64,000 nucleotides of DNA, taken from assembly GCA_034675505.1 (NCBI GenBank), contig JAUCDD010000033.1, positions 14,275 to 78,274 of the forward strand. The letters run 5' to 3'. Made by a program: the position numbers and the translations under genes. Each line of letters begins with the position of its first letter. Within the stretch, counting starts at the first letter, position 1. Of the stretch, positions 1-9,250 are shown piece after piece. The notes below the pieces were generated by a model. The model was not told where the DNA came from. It searched no databases and saw only the letters and a list, made by a program, of their open reading frames with translations. The DNA comes from Melaminivora sp034675505. Lineage in GTDB: Bacteria; Pseudomonadota; Gammaproteobacteria; Burkholderiales; Burkholderiaceae_C.

Positions 1-530
<530 letters not shown>

Positions 531-824
531 GAGACAGGACTTTCTGCGGGGAGGAAAAAAGATGCGCGGCGGTATGCGGCGGTGCAGCATAAGATTATGC
601 CAAATAGACATGCGTTCATGCCTGCTTGCCCGCAGGGATGGCCTGGGGCGGCTGCCCGTGTTTTTTTGCGGCAACACGGCCGCGTCCGCCATGGCTGGCG
701 CGGGGCGGAGGCCGAGCGGAGGCGGGACGGAGGCGGGGTGGCGGCCGAGCGGAGGCGGGATGGGAGAAGGCCGGCCGATTCGCGGGGGCGGGGCGGCCGG
801 CGCAGCGCCCCGGCGTGCGGCGCT
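531..824. other. intergenic region upstream of gdhA with a G-rich direct repeat
   Basis: No credible gene. It must hold the gdhA promoter; on the minus strand an AT-rich stretch near 585-605 (around CATAATCTTATG) is a candidate -10 area. A 17-bp unit (GCCGAGCGGAGGCGGGA) occurs at 711-727 and again at 744-760, a 33-bp period in a purine-rich tract. No function can be assigned. Confidence 0.4.
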
Positions 825-2717
825 TCAGCGCCCGCGCAGGAACAGCGCGTCCAGCTCTTTCACGGTGAGCTGGCGCCAGGTCGGGCGGCCGTGGTTGCAC
901 TGGTCGGAGCGCTCGGTGGTCTCCATCTGGCGCAGCAAGGCATTCATCTCCGGCGGCGTCAGCTGCCGGTGCGCGCGCACCGCGCCGTGGCAGGCCATGG
1001 TGGCCAGCAGTTCGTTGCGCGCGCGCTGCAGCACGCTGCTGGCGTCGTGCGCCGCCAGCTCGGCCAGCACGCTGCGCGCCAGCTCCACCGCGTTGCCCTG
1101 CGCCAGGGCGGCGGGCACGGCGCGCACCGCCAGCGTGCGCGCGGAAAACGGCACCACCTCCAGCCCCAGCGCGGCCAGGGCGTCGGCCTGGGCCTCGGCG
1201 GTGGCGACTTCCTCGGGCGTGGCGGCGAAGGTGGCGGGGATCAGCAGCGGCTGGCTGGCCAGCGCCGGCCCGGTATCGGCCTGGGCCTTCAGGCGCTCGT
1301 ACACGATGCGCTCGTGCGCCGCATGCATGTCCACCAGCACCAGGCCCTGGGCGTTCTCGGCCAGGATGTAGATGCCGTGCAGCTGCGCCAGCGCGCGCCC
1401 CAGCGGCCAGTCGGCGTGCGCATCGGGGCCGGGCTGCACGGCGGCGGAGGCGGCGGGCGCCGCAGCCCCGGCGGGCGCCGTGCCCCACAGCGCCTGCAGG
1501 TCGGCGACCCGGTGCCCGGTGCCTGGGGTATCAAAATTGATAGCTGATTGCCGTTGCTGGGCGCCGGCAGGGGCCGGATTTGACCCAAAAAATGCCTGGG
1601 ACAGGCCCAAACCCGGTGCGGGCGCCGCAGCGGCGCTGCCGCCCGCCTGGGGCTGCTGCGCCAGGGCCTGCGCGCGCGGGGCCGCCAGCGCCGCTTCCAG
1701 CGCGTGGCGCACCGCCTGGTGCACCTCGCGGCTGTCGCGAAAGCGCACCTCGATCTTGGTGGGATGCACGTTCACATCGACGCGCTGCGGATCGAGCTGC
1801 AGGTACAGCGCATAGACCGGCTGGCGCTGGCCGTGCAGCAGATCCTCGTAGGCGCTGCGCGCGGCGTGGGCCAGCACCCGGTCGCGCACGAAGCGGCCGT
1901 TGACGTAGCAGTACTGCTGGTCGGCGCGGCTGCGCGCGGCGTCCGGCAGGCCGGTCCAGCCGCTCACCGTGACCGCGCCCACGCGCTGGTGCAGGGGCAC
2001 GGCGGCGGCGGTGAAGTCCTCGCCCAGCACGTCGGCCAGGCGCTGCCCCAGCGCGGCCTGCCAGGCCTGTTGCGGGTCGGCCGCCGCTGCGTCCAGCGTG
2101 GGGCGCCACTGCTCGACCAGGCGGCCCTCGTGCCATAGCGCAAAGCCCACGTCGGGCCGCACCAGGGCGTGGCGGCGCAGCGCCTGCACGCAGTGCGCCA
2201 GCTCGGTGGCGTCGCTCTTGAGGAACTTGCGCCGCGCGGGCGTGGAGAAAAACAGCTCCTTGACCTCCACCGTCGTGCCCGGGCTGCGTGCGGCCGGGCG
2301 CAGCTCGCCGCTGCGCGCGTCCAGCAGCACGGCGCCGGCCGGCCCGGCGCGGCGCGACAGCAGCGCCAGCTCAGACACCGAGGCGATGGCCGCCAGCGCC
2401 TCGCCGCGAAAACCCATCGTGAGCACCGACTCCAGCTCGCCCAGGCTGGCGATCTTGCTGGTCGCGTGGCGGCGCAGCGCCAGCGGCAGCTCGTCTGCGG
2501 CGATGCCGGCGCCGTCGTCCTCCACGGCGATCAGCCGCACGCCGCCGGCCAGCAGCCGCACCGTCACCTGGCGCGCGCCGGCGTCCAGGGCGTTGTCCAG
2601 CAGCTCGCGCACCACCGAGGCGGGGCGCTCGACCACTTCGCCGGCGGCAATCTGGCTGATGAGTTCATCCGGCAATTCGCGGATGGGGCGGGCGGGGGCG
2701 GTTTCGGCGGTGGGCAC
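825..2717 (-). CDS. mutL: DNA mismatch repair protein MutL
   Basis: Links MutS mismatch recognition to strand excision. The 630-aa product has the GHKL ATPase N-terminus (ELLDNALDAGA near residue 40, DDGAGI near 67, MGFRGEALAAIASV near 100). The C-terminal dimerisation domain carries DMHAAHERIVYE, a variant of the metal-binding DQHA(X)2E(X)4E motif of endonuclease-type MutL, plus ACHGAVRAH and CNHGRPT near the end. This suggests a nicking MutL rather than a MutH-dependent one (inference). The ATG at 2717 precedes the conserved IRELPDELISQIAAGEVV. Residues about 376-395, in the proline/alanine-rich linker, are encoded by a copy of the dispersed repeat. Confidence 0.96.
   Translation of the reverse strand: MPTAETAPARPIRELPDELISQIAAGEVVERPASVVRELLDNALDAGARQVTVRLLAGGVRLIAVEDDGAGIAADELPLALRRHATSKIASLGELESVLTMGFRGEALAAIASVSELALLSRRAGPAGAVLLDARSGELRPAARSPGTTVEVKELFFSTPARRKFLKSDATELAHCVQALRRHALVRPDVGFALWHEGRLVEQWRPTLDAAAADPQQAWQAALGQRLADVLGEDFTAAAVPLHQRVGAVTVSGWTGLPDAARSRADQQYCYVNGRFVRDRVLAHAARSAYEDLLHGQRQPVYALYLQLDPQRVDVNVHPTKIEVRFRDSREVHQAVRHALEAALAAPRAQALAQQPQAGGSAAAAPAPGLGLSQAFFGSNPAPAGAQQRQSAINFDTPGTGHRVADLQALWGTAPAGAAAPAASAAVQPGPDAHADWPLGRALAQLHGIYILAENAQGLVLVDMHAAHERIVYERLKAQADTGPALASQPLLIPATFAATPEEVATAEAQADALAALGLEVVPFSARTLAVRAVPAALAQGNAVELARSVLAELAAHDASSVLQRARNELLATMACHGAVRAHRQLTPPEMNALLRQMETTERSDQCNHGRPTWRQLTVKELDALFLRGR
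1532..1592 (+). repeat. dispersed repeat copy 1, inside the mutL linker
   Basis: Carries the family blocks AAAATTGATAGCTG, GGCGCCGGCAGG and GATTTGACCCAAAAA in order. It lies wholly inside mutL on the opposite strand, in the interdomain linker, and keeps the frame open. Confidence 0.7.
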
Positions 2718-2821
2718 GCGGCCGATTCTAGGCAGTCCATCCAGGCGGCGCGCGGGCCTGGCGGGCGCTACATTACGGCGCTTCGCGCACGCCAGCCCGG
2801 CCCGCGCGGCCCTGGATCGAG

Positions 2822-3481
2822 GTGGTTGTGGAGTTTCTGGCGTTTCTGATCGATTTCATCCTGCACGTGGACAAGCACCTGGAGGCGTTCGTCGCCAGCT
2901 ACGGGCCCTGGGTCTATGCGCTGCTGTTCATCATCGTGTTCGTGGAGACCGGCGTGGTCGTCATGCCGTTCCTGCCGGGGGATTCGCTGCTGTTCGTGGT
3001 CGGCGCGCTCAGCGGCGCCGGGCTGATGAACTTCCCCCTGGCCTGCGCGCTGCTGGTGGCGGCGGCGGTGCTGGGCGACCAGTGCAACTACCAGATCGGG
3101 CGCCACTTCGGCCCCAAGGTGTTCCAGTGGGAGAAATCGCGCTGGTTCAACCGCCGGGCCTTCGACCAGGCGCATGCGTTCTATGAGCGCTATGGCGGCA
3201 TCACCATCGTGCTGGCGCGCTTCATGCCGTTCATCCGCACCTTCGCGCCCTTCGTGGCCGGCGTGGCCGCCATGCGCCGCAGCGCCTTCACGGCCTACAA
3301 CGTGGGCGGCGCGCTGCTGTGGGTGCTGGGCATCTGCACGGCCGGCTACCTGTTCGGCAACCTGGCCTGGGTGCGCCAGCACCTGGACAAGATCATCTGG
3401 GCGATGATCTTCATCCCCGGCCTGCTGGCCATCGCCGGCGCCTGGCGGGCCGGCCGCGCATCCCGCTCTGCTACCGATTAG
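2822..3481 (+). CDS. DedA family membrane protein (VTT domain)
   Basis: Integral inner-membrane protein of the DedA/VTT family, members of which act in lipid-carrier recycling and membrane homeostasis. The 219-aa product has the family hallmarks FVETGVVVMPFLPGDSLLF (first re-entrant region), GDQCNYQIGRHFGPK, and the arginine-containing RFMPFIRTFAPFVAG motif (second re-entrant), followed by hydrophobic segments to the C-terminus. There is no ATG near the start; GTG at 2822 or GTG at 2828 both fit, and the GAGG at 2819-2822 favours 2828. Diverges from mutL over ~100 bp. A dispersed-repeat copy begins at its stop codon. Confidence 0.93.
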   Translation: MVVEFLAFLIDFILHVDKHLEAFVASYGPWVYALLFIIVFVETGVVVMPFLPGDSLLFVVGALSGAGLMNFPLACALLVAAAVLGDQCNYQIGRHFGPKVFQWEKSRWFNRRAFDQAHAFYERYGGITIVLARFMPFIRTFAPFVAGVAAMRRSAFTAYNVGGALLWVLGICTAGYLFGNLAWVRQHLDKIIWAMIFIPGLLAIAGAWRAGRASRSATD

Positions 3482-3534
3482 ATAGCTGAAAGACGCCTGC
3501 TGGCGCCGGCTCGGGGCCTATCCGGGCCAAAAGT
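3478..3534 (+). repeat. dispersed repeat copy 2, at the dedA 3' end
   Basis: TTAGATAGCTG at the dedA stop codon, then GGCGCCGGC and GGGCCAAAAG. The repeat supplies the TAG stop of the upstream gene and fills most of the spacer. Confidence 0.6.
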
Positions 3535-3578
3535 GCCCGGAAAACGCCTTTTTTGGCGGCCTGGGGCCGCCTCAGCCC

Positions 3579-3812
3579 TCAGCGGCGGCCCTGGCGCTGG
3601 TCGCGGTCCTCGCCCAGTTCGTGGCCCACCAGGGCGCCGGCGCCGGCGCCGATGACGGTGGCAGCGGTGCCGCCTACGGCGCTGCCCAGCACGCCGCCGG
3701 CCACGGCGCCCACGCCGGTGCCGATCTGGGCGTTGGTCGGGTTGGTGGAACAGCCGGCCAGGCCCAGGGCGGCGGCGCTGGCGGCGATGCAGAGAAGGTG
3801 GCGGTATGACAT
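3579..3812 (-). CDS. glycine-zipper lipoprotein, small
   Basis: 77-aa protein. It begins MSYRHLLCIAASAAALGLAGC, a signal peptide with a lipobox (LAGC), so mature lipidation at Cys21 is predicted. The rest is a glycine-zipper segment (GTGVGAVAGGVLGSAVGG and IGAGAGALVGHELG) typical of small outer-membrane-associated glycine-zipper 2TM lipoproteins. The ATG at 3812 has AGGAG 8 bases upstream, so it is preferred to a longer upstream start. The charged tail EDRDQRQGRR ends the protein. Exact role unknown; related proteins are often envelope-stress factors. A second, longer glycine-zipper lipoprotein lies at 20920-21405. Confidence 0.85.
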   Translation of the reverse strand: MSYRHLLCIAASAAALGLAGCSTNPTNAQIGTGVGAVAGGVLGSAVGGTAATVIGAGAGALVGHELGEDRDQRQGRR

Positions 3813-3987
3813 GGCGGGCTCCTGTGGGGTGGCGCTGCCGGCGCAGGCCGCGACTTCCGCGTCCGCAGGCGCCGGCAGGGCGTGCATCTGCACTATGCGC
3901 GCCGCAGGGCGGGGCCCTGTAGGCCCGCCCTGGTGCCGGTTGTAGGAGCGGCGCAGCGCCCCGGCGCGGCGGGCCGCCGCAGCGCCG

Positions 3988-5487
3988 TCAGACGCTGCGG
4001 TTGCGCGCCAGCGGCGGGTTGCGGGCGAAATACCGGCTGATGCCGCGCATCAGCGCATCGGCCAGCTGCTCCTGATAGGCAGCGGTGCGCAGCCGGGCTT
4101 CTTCCTCGGGGTTGCTGATGAAGGCTGTCTCCACCAGCACGCTGGGGATGTCAGGGGCCTTGAGCACGGCAAAGCCCGCCTGCTCCACGCGCGGCTTGTG
4201 CAGCCGGGCCATGCCCCGGATCTCGCCCAGCAGCACGCTGCCCAGCTTCAGGCTGTCGTTGATCTGCGCCGTGGTGCTCATGTCCAGCAGCACGCGCTGG
4301 ATGTGCCGGTCCTGCGCGCCGACGTTCACGCCGCCGATCAGGTCGGCCTGGTTTTCCTTGTTGGCCAGCCAGCGCGCGGCCGAGCTGGAGGCGCCGCCGT
4401 CGCTGAGCGCGAACACGCTGGCGCCGCGCGCGGCCGGGTTGGTGAAGGCGTCGGCGTGGATGGAGACGAACAGGTCGGCCTGCACGCGCCGCGCCTTGTC
4501 CACGCGCGTGGCCAGAGGCACGAAGTAGTCGCCGTCGCGCGTGAGGAAGGCACGCATGGGGTTGCCGCCCACCGAGGTGGCGTTGATGCGGTCGCGCAAC
4601 TGGTGCGCGACGCGGAGCACCACGTCCTTCTCGCGCGTGCCGCCCGGGCCGATGGCGCCGGGGTCCTCGCCGCCGTGGCCGGGGTCCAGCGCCACGATGA
4701 TCAGCCGGTCGGTGGCGCGCGCGACGGCCGGTGCCGGCAGGCGCGGCGCGGCCGGAGCGCCGGGGGGCTGCGGCGCCAGCGCGGCCGGCCCCGGGGGCGC
4801 CGCCTGGGCCAGTACGGGCGGCGGCGCCGCCGGCGCGGCGGGGGCCTGCATCGGCAGCGGCAGGCCCAGGGCGGGGGCGCCAGGGCCCGGCCGCGCGCCC
4901 TGGCGGGCGATCAGCTCGCCCAGCGGGTCGGTGGGCGCGGGGGCGGCGGCAGCCACCGGCGCGTCCGGCCCGGCCTCGCGCAGGCGGTCGGCGATCAGCG
5001 CCTCCAGCGGGTCGGGCGCCTGCTCGGGGTACAGGTCGAACACCAGCCGGTGCCGGTAGGCCGCCACCGGCGCCAGCGTGAAGACCTGGGGCAGCGCCGC
5101 ATGCTTGAGATCGATCACCAGGCGCACCACGCCGGGCGCGTTCTGGCCCACGCGGATGCCCGCGATGTTGGGGTCGTCGGGCTTGACCTTGGCCACCAAC
5201 TCGCGCAGCGAGGGGTCCAGGTCCAGGCCCTCGATGTCCACCGCCAGGCGCGGCGGCGTGGCCACGAACATCTGGCGCGCGAGCAGCTTGCGGTCGGACT
5301 CTATGGTCACGCGCGAATAGTCCTGCGCCGGCCATACGCGCACCGCGACGATGCCGGCGCCGCGCGCGATCTGCTGCGCGCCCAGCAGCAGCACCAGGCT
5401 GCCGGCGCGCAGCACGGCGCGGCGGCTGGCGGCGGCGGGCGCGGGCAGGCGGGGGGAGGGGGGCGTTGCGGCGTCTTCTTCGCTCAT
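3988..5487 (-). CDS. amiC: N-acetylmuramoyl-L-alanine amidase (AMIN + Amidase_3)
   Basis: Periplasmic zinc amidase that cleaves the peptide from MurNAc during septal peptidoglycan splitting. The 499-aa product has an N-terminal SRRAVLRAGSLVLLLGAQ segment resembling a Tat-type signal. An AMIN domain follows (about residues 45-140, VRVWPAQDYSRVTIESD), then a long Pro/Ala-rich linker, then Amidase_3 from about residue 263. Zinc ligands are visible in ALDPGHGGEDPGAIG (His), SIHADAF (His) and VLVETAFISNPEEE (catalytic Glu). Its ATG overlaps the tsaE stop (ATGA), so the two are translationally coupled, the usual tsaE-amiC order in betaproteobacteria. Confidence 0.95.
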   Translation of the reverse strand: MSEEDAATPPSPRLPAPAAASRRAVLRAGSLVLLLGAQQIARGAGIVAVRVWPAQDYSRVTIESDRKLLARQMFVATPPRLAVDIEGLDLDPSLRELVAKVKPDDPNIAGIRVGQNAPGVVRLVIDLKHAALPQVFTLAPVAAYRHRLVFDLYPEQAPDPLEALIADRLREAGPDAPVAAAAPAPTDPLGELIARQGARPGPGAPALGLPLPMQAPAAPAAPPPVLAQAAPPGPAALAPQPPGAPAAPRLPAPAVARATDRLIIVALDPGHGGEDPGAIGPGGTREKDVVLRVAHQLRDRINATSVGGNPMRAFLTRDGDYFVPLATRVDKARRVQADLFVSIHADAFTNPAARGASVFALSDGGASSSAARWLANKENQADLIGGVNVGAQDRHIQRVLLDMSTTAQINDSLKLGSVLLGEIRGMARLHKPRVEQAGFAVLKAPDIPSVLVETAFISNPEEEARLRTAAYQEQLADALMRGISRYFARNPPLARNRSV

Positions 5488-5969
5488 GCTTGCTCGGGCA
5501 AATGCGGGGCCAGGCCTTGCAGCACGGCGACGCCGCGCGGCGTGTGGGCGGCCAGCCTCACGTGGCGGCGTGCATCATCGTCTGCACGCAGCCAGATGGC
5601 AATATCGGCCGGCGGCAGCGCCGCACCGGCCTGCTGCGGCCACTCCGCCAGCTTCAGGCCGGGGCTGGCGAAGAGGTCGCGAAAGCCCGCATCCTCCCAT
5701 TCGCGCGGGTCGCCGAAGCGGTAGAAGTCGAAGTGCCAGATGTCCAGCCCCGGCGCCTGGTGCGGCTCGACCACGGCGTAGGTGGGGCTCTTGATGCGGC
5801 CCTGCACGCCCAGCGCGCGCAGCAGGTGGCGCACCAGCGTGGTCTTGCCCGCGCCCAGCGTGCCGTGCAGCGTGACGAAGGCGTCGCGCAGGCCGTCCTG
5901 GCGGGCCAGGGCGGCGGCGAAGCGCTGGGTGTCGGCCTCGTCGTTCCATGTCAGGGCCAGGGCCAGCAG
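5484..5969 (-). CDS. tsaE: tRNA threonylcarbamoyladenosine biosynthesis ATPase TsaE
   Basis: ATPase partner of TsaB/TsaD in t6A37 synthesis on ANN-decoding tRNAs. The protein has a P-loop LHGTLGAGKTTLVRHLL, the conserved IKSPTYAVVEPH, and the TsaE signature HFDFYRFGDPREWEDAGF, ending in the expected short C-terminal region. There is no ATG or GTG at the right place: the frame upstream of LTWNDEADTQRF offers only CTG codons (5954-5969) or an ATT at 5999. The start given is a CTG and is provisional. The queG -10 hexamer lies just upstream on the other strand, so the leader is very short. Confidence 0.88.
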   Translation of the reverse strand: MLALALTWNDEADTQRFAAALARQDGLRDAFVTLHGTLGAGKTTLVRHLLRALGVQGRIKSPTYAVVEPHQAPGLDIWHFDFYRFGDPREWEDAGFRDLFASPGLKLAEWPQQAGAALPPADIAIWLRADDDARRHVRLAAHTPRGVAVLQGLAPHLPEQA

Positions 5970-5993
5970 CGCGGGCGCGGCGGGGCTTCTTTC

Positions 5994-5999
5994 TACAAT
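5994..5999 (+). promoter_or_regulatory. candidate -10 element of queG
   Basis: TACAAT lies 10 bases before the queG ATG at 6009, which would give a leaderless or near-leaderless transcript. No convincing -35 is seen. The same hexamer precedes the carbonic anhydrase gene at 12682. Confidence 0.4.
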
Positions 6000-6008
6000 T
6001 TCGGCGTG

Positions 6009-7136
6009 ATGAAGATGATCGGCAGCAGTCAACTCGTTCCTCAGATCAGGCAGTGGGCGCGCGAGCTGGGATTTTCCCAAATCGGCGTGGCCGGCGTGGA
6101 CTTGTCCAGCGCCGAGGACGGTCTGATGCAGTGGCTCGCCCAGGGGTTCCATGGCGAGATGCACTACATGGCGGCGCACGGCACCCGGCGCGCGCGCCCG
6201 GCCGAGCTGGTGCCCGGCACCGTGAGCGTGGTCACCGCGCGCATGGACTACCTGCCGCGCGGCACGCCGCCCGGCTGGCAGGCCGTGGAGTGGCAGCGCC
6301 TGCAGCGCCCCGGCGAGGCCATCGTATCCGTCTATGCCCGGGGGCGCGACTATCACAAGGTGCTGCGCGCGCGGCTGCAAAAGCTCAGCGAGCGCATCGC
6401 CGCCGCCGTGGGGCCGTTCGGCCACCGGGTGTTCACCGACTCGGCCCCGGTGCTGGAGGCCGAGCTGGCCAGCCGCAGCGGCCAGGGCTGGCGCGGCAAG
6501 CACACGCTGGTGCTGTCGCGCGAGGCCGGCTCGATGTTCTTCCTGGGCGAGATCTACGTGGACATGGCGCTGGCGCCCACCGAGCCGGTCAGCGCGCACT
6601 GCGGCAGCTGCCAGGCCTGCATGGACGTCTGCCCGACCCAGGCCATCGTCGCGCCGCACCGGGTGGATGCGCGGCGTTGCATTTCTTACCTGACCATCGA
6701 GCACGGCGGCGCCATTCCGCTGGAGCTGCGCCCGCTGCTGGGCAACCGCATCTACGGCTGCGACGACTGCCAGCTGGTGTGCCCCTGGAACAAATACGCC
6801 CAGGCGGCCAGCCTGGCGGATTTCGACCAGCGCGCCGGGCTGGTGGGCCAGCAGCTGGCCGTCCTGCTGGCCTGGGACGAGGCCACCTTCCTGCGCATGA
6901 CCGAGGGCGGCCCGATCCGCCGCATTGGCCACGAGCGTTGGCTGCGCAACATTGCCGTGGCGCTGGGCAACGCCCTGCGCGTGGCCGGCGCGCACGAGGC
7001 GCCGGCGCTGCGCGCGGCCCTGGCGGCGCGCCTGGAGCACCCCAGCGCGCTGGTGCGCGAGCACGTGCAGTGGGCGCTGCAGCAGCAGCCGGCTGCCCCG
7101 GGGGCGGCGCCCGGCGCTAGGGAAACCCCTGACTGA
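6009..7136 (+). CDS. queG: epoxyqueuosine reductase QueG
   Basis: Cobalamin- and iron-sulfur-dependent enzyme that makes the last step of queuosine synthesis on tRNA. The ~375-aa product shows the QueG fold signatures: GSMFFLGEIYVDMAL before the clusters, HCGSCQACMDVCPTQAI as one 4Fe-4S motif, and CDDCQLVCPWN as the second. A HEAT-like C-terminal region (RRIGHERWLRNIAVALGNAL) follows. The ATG at 6009 is used; a second in-frame ATG at 6015 is an alternative. Divergent from tsaE-amiC. Confidence 0.95.
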   Translation: MKMIGSSQLVPQIRQWARELGFSQIGVAGVDLSSAEDGLMQWLAQGFHGEMHYMAAHGTRRARPAELVPGTVSVVTARMDYLPRGTPPGWQAVEWQRLQRPGEAIVSVYARGRDYHKVLRARLQKLSERIAAAVGPFGHRVFTDSAPVLEAELASRSGQGWRGKHTLVLSREAGSMFFLGEIYVDMALAPTEPVSAHCGSCQACMDVCPTQAIVAPHRVDARRCISYLTIEHGGAIPLELRPLLGNRIYGCDDCQLVCPWNKYAQAASLADFDQRAGLVGQQLAVLLAWDEATFLRMTEGGPIRRIGHERWLRNIAVALGNALRVAGAHEAPALRAALAARLEHPSALVREHVQWALQQQPAAPGAAPGARETPD

Positions 7137-7242
7137 ACGGCGCCGCCGCGGGCTCCGGCGCACCACCGCCAACGGTAGCATCCCCGGCCACGGCGCGCCG
7201 CTGCGTGCCCCTTCCTCCCCTTTTCCTCACAGGAGACGATTC

Positions 7243-8205
7243 ATGCATCGCCGCAACTGGCTCGCCCTGGCGCTGGCCGCCGCCGCCGGGACTTCGTTCG
7301 CACAGGGCTTTCCGAACAAGCCCATCAAGCTGCTGGTGCCGTTTGCGGCCGGCGGCACCACCGACATCATCGCGCGCACCATCGCCGATCCGCTGTCGCG
7401 CGCGCTGGGCCAGAGCGTGGTGGTGGAAAACCGCGGCGGCGGCGGCGGCATCGTGGGCGCCCAGGAAACCGCGCGCGCCACGCCCGACGGCTATTCGCTG
7501 GGCGTGGCCACCGTCTCCACCACGGCCGCCAACCCGGCGATCAACCCCAAGGTGCCCTACAACCCGCTCACCGACTTCACGCCCATCATCAACATCGCGG
7601 CGACGCCCAACATCATCGCGGTCAACCCCAAGTTCCCGGCCAAGGACTACAAGAGCTTCGTGGCCGAGGTGCAGAAGTCGCCCGGCAAGTATTCCTATGC
7701 GTCCTCGGGCACGGGCGGCATCGGCCACCTGCAGATGGAGCTGTTCAAGAGCCTGTCCAACACCTTTGTCACCCACATTCCCTACCGCGGCGCCGGCCCG
7801 GCGCTGAACGACACCGTGGCCGGCCAGGTGCCGATGATCTTTGACAACCTGCCCTCGGCGCTGCCCTTCATCAGGGACGGGCGCCTGGTGCCCATCGTCG
7901 TGGCCGCGCCGCAGCGCGTGGCCGCGCTGCCGGGCGTGCCCACCTTCAAGGAGCTGGGCCTGGAGCCGGTCAACCGCATGGCCTACTACGGCATCGTCGG
8001 CCCCAAGGGCATGCCCAAGGACGTGGTGGACAAGATCAACGCCGGCGTGAAGAAGGCCCTGGAGGAGCCGGCCGTGCGCAAGCGCATCGAGGACACGGGC
8101 TCGCTCCTCATCGGCAACACCCCCGAGCAGTTCGCCGAGCAGATCCAGGCCGAGTTCGCGGTCTACAAGGACGTGGTGAAGAAGCAAAAGCTCTCGCTCG
8201 ACTGA
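7243..8205 (+). CDS. Bug family tripartite tricarboxylate transporter binding protein
   Basis: Periplasmic solute-binding protein (TctC/Bug class, 320 aa) thought to bind carboxylates or similar small acids. MHRRNWLALALAAAAG with a cleavage site at SFAQG is a Sec signal peptide. The fold hallmarks are visible: PIKLLVPFAAGGTTDIIAR, VVVENRGGGGGIVGAQ, and YASSGTGGIGHLQMELFK. The ATG at 7243 has AGGAGA 7 bases upstream. No TctA or TctB permease genes lie nearby, as is usual for the many orphan Bug genes of Comamonadaceae and relatives. The ligand cannot be told from sequence. Confidence 0.94.
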   Translation: MHRRNWLALALAAAAGTSFAQGFPNKPIKLLVPFAAGGTTDIIARTIADPLSRALGQSVVVENRGGGGGIVGAQETARATPDGYSLGVATVSTTAANPAINPKVPYNPLTDFTPIINIAATPNIIAVNPKFPAKDYKSFVAEVQKSPGKYSYASSGTGGIGHLQMELFKSLSNTFVTHIPYRGAGPALNDTVAGQVPMIFDNLPSALPFIRDGRLVPIVVAAPQRVAALPGVPTFKELGLEPVNRMAYYGIVGPKGMPKDVVDKINAGVKKALEEPAVRKRIEDTGSLLIGNTPEQFAEQIQAEFAVYKDVVKKQKLSLD

Positions 8206-8267
8206 CAGCCGGCCCGGGGCGCCGCGCCCCCGCGCCCACGCGCCTTTCCTTGCCGCCCTGCCTGCCC

Positions 8268-9167
8268 ATGCCGCCCGCCAGCCAGCACGCCATCGACCTG
8301 TTCATAGACGCGCTGTGGCTGGAGCAGGGGCTGGCGCGCAACACGCTGGCCTCCTACCGCAGCGACCTGGCGCTGTATGCGGCCTGGCTGGCCAGCCAGT
8401 CGCCGCCGCTGGCGCTGGACGATACGTCCGAGCCGCTGCTGAACGGCTATTTCGCCGCGCGCCACGAGCAGACCCGCGCCAGCTCGGCCAACCGGCGCCT
8501 GACGGTGCTGCGCCGCTACTTCCACTGGGCGCTGCGCGAGCGGCGCATCGCGCACGACCCGACGGTGCGGCTGCTGGCCGCGCGCCAGCCGCTGCGCGTG
8601 CCGCCCACGCTGACGCAGGCGCAGGTGGAGGGCCTGCTGCGCGCGCCCGACGTGGACACGCCCCTGGGCCTGCGCGACCGCGCCATGCTGGAGCTGATGT
8701 ATGCCAGCGGGCTGCGCGTGAGCGAGCTGGTGGGCCTCAAGGGCTTGCAGGCCAGCCTGGTCGAAGGCGTGGTGCGCGTTGCCGGCAAGGGCGCGCGCGA
8801 GCGCCTGGTGCCCTTTGGCGATGAAGCGCGGCTGTGGCTGGAGCGCTACCTGGGCCAGGCGCGCGGCGCCATCCTGGGGCAGCGGCGCAGCGACGACCTG
8901 TTCGTCAGCCAGCAAGGCAGCGCCATGAGCCGCGTGATGTTCTGGAAGATCGTCAAGAAGCACGCGCAGGCGGCGGGCATCACCAGCCCGCTGTCGCCGC
9001 ACACCCTGCGCCACGCCTTTGCCACCCATTTGCTCAACCATGGCGCCGACCTGCGCGTGGTGCAGCTGCTGCTGGGGCACGCCGACATCTCCACCACCAC
9101 CATCTACACCCACGTGGCGCGCGAGCGGCTGAAGGCGCTGCACGCGCAGCACCACCCGCGCGGCTGA
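8268..9167 (+). CDS. xerD: site-specific tyrosine recombinase XerD
   Basis: Chromosome dimer resolution recombinase acting with XerC at dif. The 299-aa product has the N-terminal SAM-like core-binding domain (HAIDLFIDALWLEQGLARNT) and a catalytic domain. All active residues are visible: Arg in YASGLRVSELVG, Lys in VAGKGARERLVPFG, His-x-x-Arg in SPHTLRHAFATHLL, His in LLGHADISTT, and Tyr in TIYTHVARERL. The ATG at 8268 gives the usual XerD length; a TTG at 8250 is less likely. Length and the sequence around the active site favour XerD over XerC. Confidence 0.93.
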   Translation: MPPASQHAIDLFIDALWLEQGLARNTLASYRSDLALYAAWLASQSPPLALDDTSEPLLNGYFAARHEQTRASSANRRLTVLRRYFHWALRERRIAHDPTVRLLAARQPLRVPPTLTQAQVEGLLRAPDVDTPLGLRDRAMLELMYASGLRVSELVGLKGLQASLVEGVVRVAGKGARERLVPFGDEARLWLERYLGQARGAILGQRRSDDLFVSQQGSAMSRVMFWKIVKKHAQAAGITSPLSPHTLRHAFATHLLNHGADLRVVQLLLGHADISTTTIYTHVARERLKALHAQHHPRG

Positions 9168-9182
9168 AGCCGGGGCGTTGTT

Positions 9183-9248
9183 GCTGCTATTTTTGTAGCA
9201 ACATCCCGTTGATTGGCGCCGGCAGGAGGCCGACTGGGCTCATTTTTC
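9183..9248 (+). repeat. dispersed repeat copy 3, between xerD and an EAL-HDOD gene
   Basis: TTTTTGTAGCAAC, GGCGCCGGCAGG and GGCTCATTTTT align in order with the family pattern. It fills the spacer between two convergent genes. Confidence 0.6.
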
Positions 9249-9250
9249 GG

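Noticed and set aside
711..760. GCCGAGCGGAGGCGGGA direct repeat as a CRISPR-like or regulatory array
   Set aside because: Only two units, low complexity, no spacers or cas genes.
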